Source: Chloroflexaceae bacterium
Lineage (GTDB): Bacteria > Chloroflexota > Chloroflexia > Chloroflexales > Chloroflexaceae
Assembly: GCA_025057155.1 (NCBI GenBank)
Contig: JANWYD010000016.1
Coordinates: 1 to 54,055, forward strand
Reading direction: 5' to 3'
Length of the DNA stretch: 54,055 bases
Part shown: piece by piece, positions 52,091 to 54,055 of the stretch
Numbering within the stretch: the stretch's first letter is position 1
Layout: every line of letters begins with the position of its first letter
The notes under the pieces: generated by a model
What the model was told of the DNA's origin: nothing
What the model saw: the letters and a program-made list of their open reading frames with translations, nothing else
Database searches by the model: none
Program-made: the position numbers and the translations under genes

Positions 52091-53398
52091 ATGGACCTGT
52101 TCGTCGTGCTTGTCGCTGTTGCAGGTGGTGTCATCGCTGGCGCGTTCGTCGCCTGGCTGATGCTCGCCCGTCTGGGCGTCAATGGTCTGTCCGAGCAACG
52201 CATTCGCGACATGTTCGCCAGTCTCAGCCAGGAGGCGCTGCGGGCGAATAGCAGCGATTTCAACGAGCGCGCGCGGCGCGAGATCGAGGCGCTAACCGCG
52301 CCCCTCAAGGCCACGCTGGATGAACAGCAACGCAAACTTGAGGATCTGGAGCGCGAACGGCAGAAGGCTTACGGCAGCATCGAGCAGCAATTACACCGAA
52401 TGACCCAGGACCAGCGGCTGCTCCAGCAAGAGACTGCCAGACTGGTGAGCAGCCTGCGCCAGCCGCAGATCCGCGGACGGTGGGGCGAGATCCAGCTTCG
52501 CAGGGTGGTCGAACTAGCCGGAATGAGCGAGCACTGCGATTTTGCGGAGCAGGAGTCTGTAAGCAGTGGAGGTAAAGCGCAGCGCCCGGACCTGGTGGTG
52601 CGCCTGCCCAACCAGCGGGTCATTGTAGTAGATGCCAAAGCGCCCCTGGACGCCTATCTCAAGGCCCACGAATGCCAGGATGACGGCGAAGCTGGAAAAT
52701 ATCTCAAAGAGCACGCCGACCGTATCAAGAACCACATTAAGGAGATGGGAAAGCGCGATTATCAGAGTGCAATTGATGGCGCTTTCGAGTTCCTGGTGTT
52801 GTTCATTCCGGGCGAGCCTTTCTACCGCGCGGCCCTGGAACACGATCCCGAACTGATTGATTTTGCGTTCCAGCATAAAGTTGTGCTGGCCAGCCCTACT
52901 ACTCTGATCGCCCTGCTCAGGACGATTGCCCAGGGATGGCGGGAGGCCCGTCTGGCGGAGAACGCCCGCAAGATCAGGGACGAGGGAGAGAAGGTCTACA
53001 GAGCACTGAGCAGAGTAGCCGAGCACGTTGGCAATCTCGGCAAGGCGCTTGGTGGCAGTGTAGCAAAATACAATGACCTGATCGGAAGTCTGGATCGCAC
53101 GCTGTTCCAGAGCGCGAAGCGTCTGCGCGAGCTGGACATCGGCAACGACGAGCTGCAAATCCCCGAAACCATCGAGGACGCGCCTCGCTCCTTCAGTCGC
53201 CCGGAATTGCTAGGGGCGTCGGTGAATGGCAATGAAGGCGCCTTGCCGGATATGCTCAACAGACACCTGTCCGACGCCTCGAACGAGACCCTCAACGGCC
53301 GGCTGCCCGAAGGCGTCCCTGCGCAGGAAGCCGGCCAGGCCCGGCCGGCTCTGCGGCGCCTGCGCCCCAACGGGACGGGGGAAATGGGGCATCCATAG
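52091..53398 (+). CDS. rmuC: RmuC-family DNA recombination protein
   Basis: GGAGGTGATCCG before the ATG is a strong ribosome site. The 435-residue protein has an N-terminal helix (VVLVAVAGGVIAGAFVAWLM), a coiled coil (~40-130: LDEQQRKLEDLERERQKAYG) and the RmuC nuclease-like core (~140-350): RGRWGEIQLRRVVELAGMSE, RPDLVVRLPNQRVIVVDAKA, VLFIPGEPFYRAALEHDPEL and VLASPTTLIALLRTIAQGWR. RmuC limits rearrangement between inverted repeats in E. coli. It is monocistronic. In this repeat-rich genome such a role would be fitting, but that link is only an inference. Confidence 0.94.
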   Translation: MDLFVVLVAVAGGVIAGAFVAWLMLARLGVNGLSEQRIRDMFASLSQEALRANSSDFNERARREIEALTAPLKATLDEQQRKLEDLERERQKAYGSIEQQLHRMTQDQRLLQQETARLVSSLRQPQIRGRWGEIQLRRVVELAGMSEHCDFAEQESVSSGGKAQRPDLVVRLPNQRVIVVDAKAPLDAYLKAHECQDDGEAGKYLKEHADRIKNHIKEMGKRDYQSAIDGAFEFLVLFIPGEPFYRAALEHDPELIDFAFQHKVVLASPTTLIALLRTIAQGWREARLAENARKIRDEGEKVYRALSRVAEHVGNLGKALGGSVAKYNDLIGSLDRTLFQSAKRLRELDIGNDELQIPETIEDAPRSFSRPELLGASVNGNEGALPDMLNRHLSDASNETLNGRLPEGVPAQEAGQARPALRRLRPNGTGEMGHP

Positions 53399-53428
53399 CG
53401 GCTACCGGCGCGAAGGGCGCCTCATACG

Positions 53429-53515
53429 ATTGTGGATTTTGGATTGCGGATTTTGGATTGCGGATCGACGCGGTGTGAACGGCAATCCAAAATCCAAAAT
53501 CCGCAATCCAAAATG
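53429..53515. terminator. Long hairpin made of GGATTTT-type heptamers between convergent genes
   Basis: Direct GGATTTT/GGATTGC units (53433-53466) are followed, after a 15-bp spacer, by the complementary run AATCCAAAATCCGCAATCC (53483-53515). The arms pair over ~30 bases with small gaps. It lies between rmuC and the next minus-strand gene, so it can end both. Confidence 0.7.
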
Positions 53516-53517
53516 GT

Positions 53518-54055
53518 TTACGGTCCCACCGTCACTGCGCCGAGCGTGACCCACTGACCGGCGTTCCCCGCCACATCCAGGGCCTGGACGCGCAGCAGGT
53601 AGCGGCCCGGCGCCAGGGGCTCGGTTCTTACCGCCGGTTCGGTGGTGAACCATTCGGATGTGCCCTCTGGATTGGGACCGACGTAGACGCGATAGCCCTT
53701 CACACCTGAGTGCGCATCGCTGGCGGGCGGCCATTGCAGCGCCACCGGGCCGGTGGGGGCGGCGAGATCGCCGATGGGCGCCGGCGGATGCGGGGGCGTC
53801 ACATCGTAGCCTACCGGCCCGAACTCGGCCAGGGTCACCCGGCCATCTGGCCCCCAGGCCCGCACCTTCAGCGTGTGCATGCCTTCGCCGGCGTCGGCGA
53901 GCTGAGCATAGCCATCGGTGACGCGGGCGAACATCGGGGCGTCGGCTGGCGGGGCCTGGTTCCAGGCCTGGCTGAGACCGCCCCCGCCCCAGGCCACGAC
54001 GAACTCGATGCGCTGGTCGCCGGCATACCACTGGCCTGGCTGCGCCGCGCTCTGG
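53518..54055 (-). CDS. Fibronectin-III/Ig-like extracellular protein, C-terminal part
   Basis: The frame is open through the window edge (upstream residues include QPGQWYAGDQRIEFVVAWGG), so the visible ~179 residues are the C-terminus of a longer protein. It has WNQAPPADAP and GMHTLKVRAWGPDGRVT, then a Pro-rich linker PPHPPAPIGDL and a last Fn3-like module: GPVALQWPPASDAHSGVKGY, RVYVGPNPEGTSEW, APGRYLLRVQALDVAGNAGQ. This module is typical of secreted or surface proteins. Function unknown. Confidence 0.75.
   Translation of the reverse strand, partial: QSAAQPGQWYAGDQRIEFVVAWGGGGLSQAWNQAPPADAPMFARVTDGYAQLADAGEGMHTLKVRAWGPDGRVTLAEFGPVGYDVTPPHPPAPIGDLAAPTGPVALQWPPASDAHSGVKGYRVYVGPNPEGTSEWFTTEPAVRTEPLAPGRYLLRVQALDVAGNAGQWVTLGAVTVGP

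Noticed and set aside
1-54055. CRISPR array, prophage, IS element or rRNA operon
   Set aside because: No regular spacer-repeat array, transposase, integrase, phage structural gene or rRNA sequence was seen; the repeats present are short palindromes and heptamer runs.

Overview
The window looks like a chromosomal segment of a high-GC filamentous member of the Chloroflexota, class Chloroflexia (Chloroflexus/Roseiflexus relatives). This is inferred, not proven. The reasons are: high GC throughout; secreted proteins carrying the (V/Y)(F/M)LPVI-RR type motif and the VQWFERAR.E.HPE repeat that I know from this group; a sortase of a monoderm envelope beside a MacA/MacB-like exporter; paired glgC genes with a GT4 synthase; an ArsA/HSP20-fold protein; and intergenic clusters of GGATTTT/GGATTTG heptamers. 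There is no integrase, IS element, phage module or CRISPR array. Variation comes from many short dispersed palindromic repeats.

Layout. 1-6 kb: 3' part of a MalT-like LuxR regulator, a large secreted Ig-like protein, a baeRF/Balon-like protein and an orphan NarL-type response regulator. 6.6-8.2 kb: a small conserved protein, a decayed MFS remnant, a frameshifted small ORF and a DUF1269 glycine-zipper protein. 8.6-12.4 kb: peptidase T, an MFS transporter, a Nudix hydrolase. 12.7-18.1 kb: one HlyD/MacA-like adaptor, one ATPase and two MacB-like permeases. 18.2-21.1 kb (minus strand): a surface cluster of a YbaY-domain protein with an LPPTTGG sorting-signal-like tail, a sortase and a secreted protein. 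21.8-26.6 kb: metG, a two-SH3b membrane protein, glutamine synthetase. About 27.2 kb: tRNA-Arg(CCG) with a canonical promoter.

27.6-35.6 kb: a carbohydrate block with a GT4 glycosyltransferase, a YdcF-like protein, a normal glgC, a second glgC with a broken catalytic motif, an RlmI-like rRNA methyltransferase and a second GT4 enzyme that may be the glycogen synthase. 35.8-38.8 kb: aroC, a membrane protein and tyrA (aromatic amino acids). 39.1-41.9 kb: a TPM-domain coiled-coil protein split by a frameshift at an A7 run that has the layout of a programmed -1 site. 41.9-49.8 kb: two cystathionine gamma-synthase-family enzymes flank argB-crp and a DUF4129-DUF4350-membrane protein operon. 49.9-54 kb: an ArsA-like protein with a destroyed P-loop, an SDR, RmuC and the 3' part of an Ig/Fn3-like protein.

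The points most worth following are the -1 frameshift candidate, the sortase-substrate pair, the probably non-catalytic GlgC paralogue, the dead-P-loop ArsA homologue, a 215-bp fold-back element before tyrA, and several families of dispersed inverted repeats. Some genes also appear to be leaderless, with a -10 box about 7 bases before the ATG.
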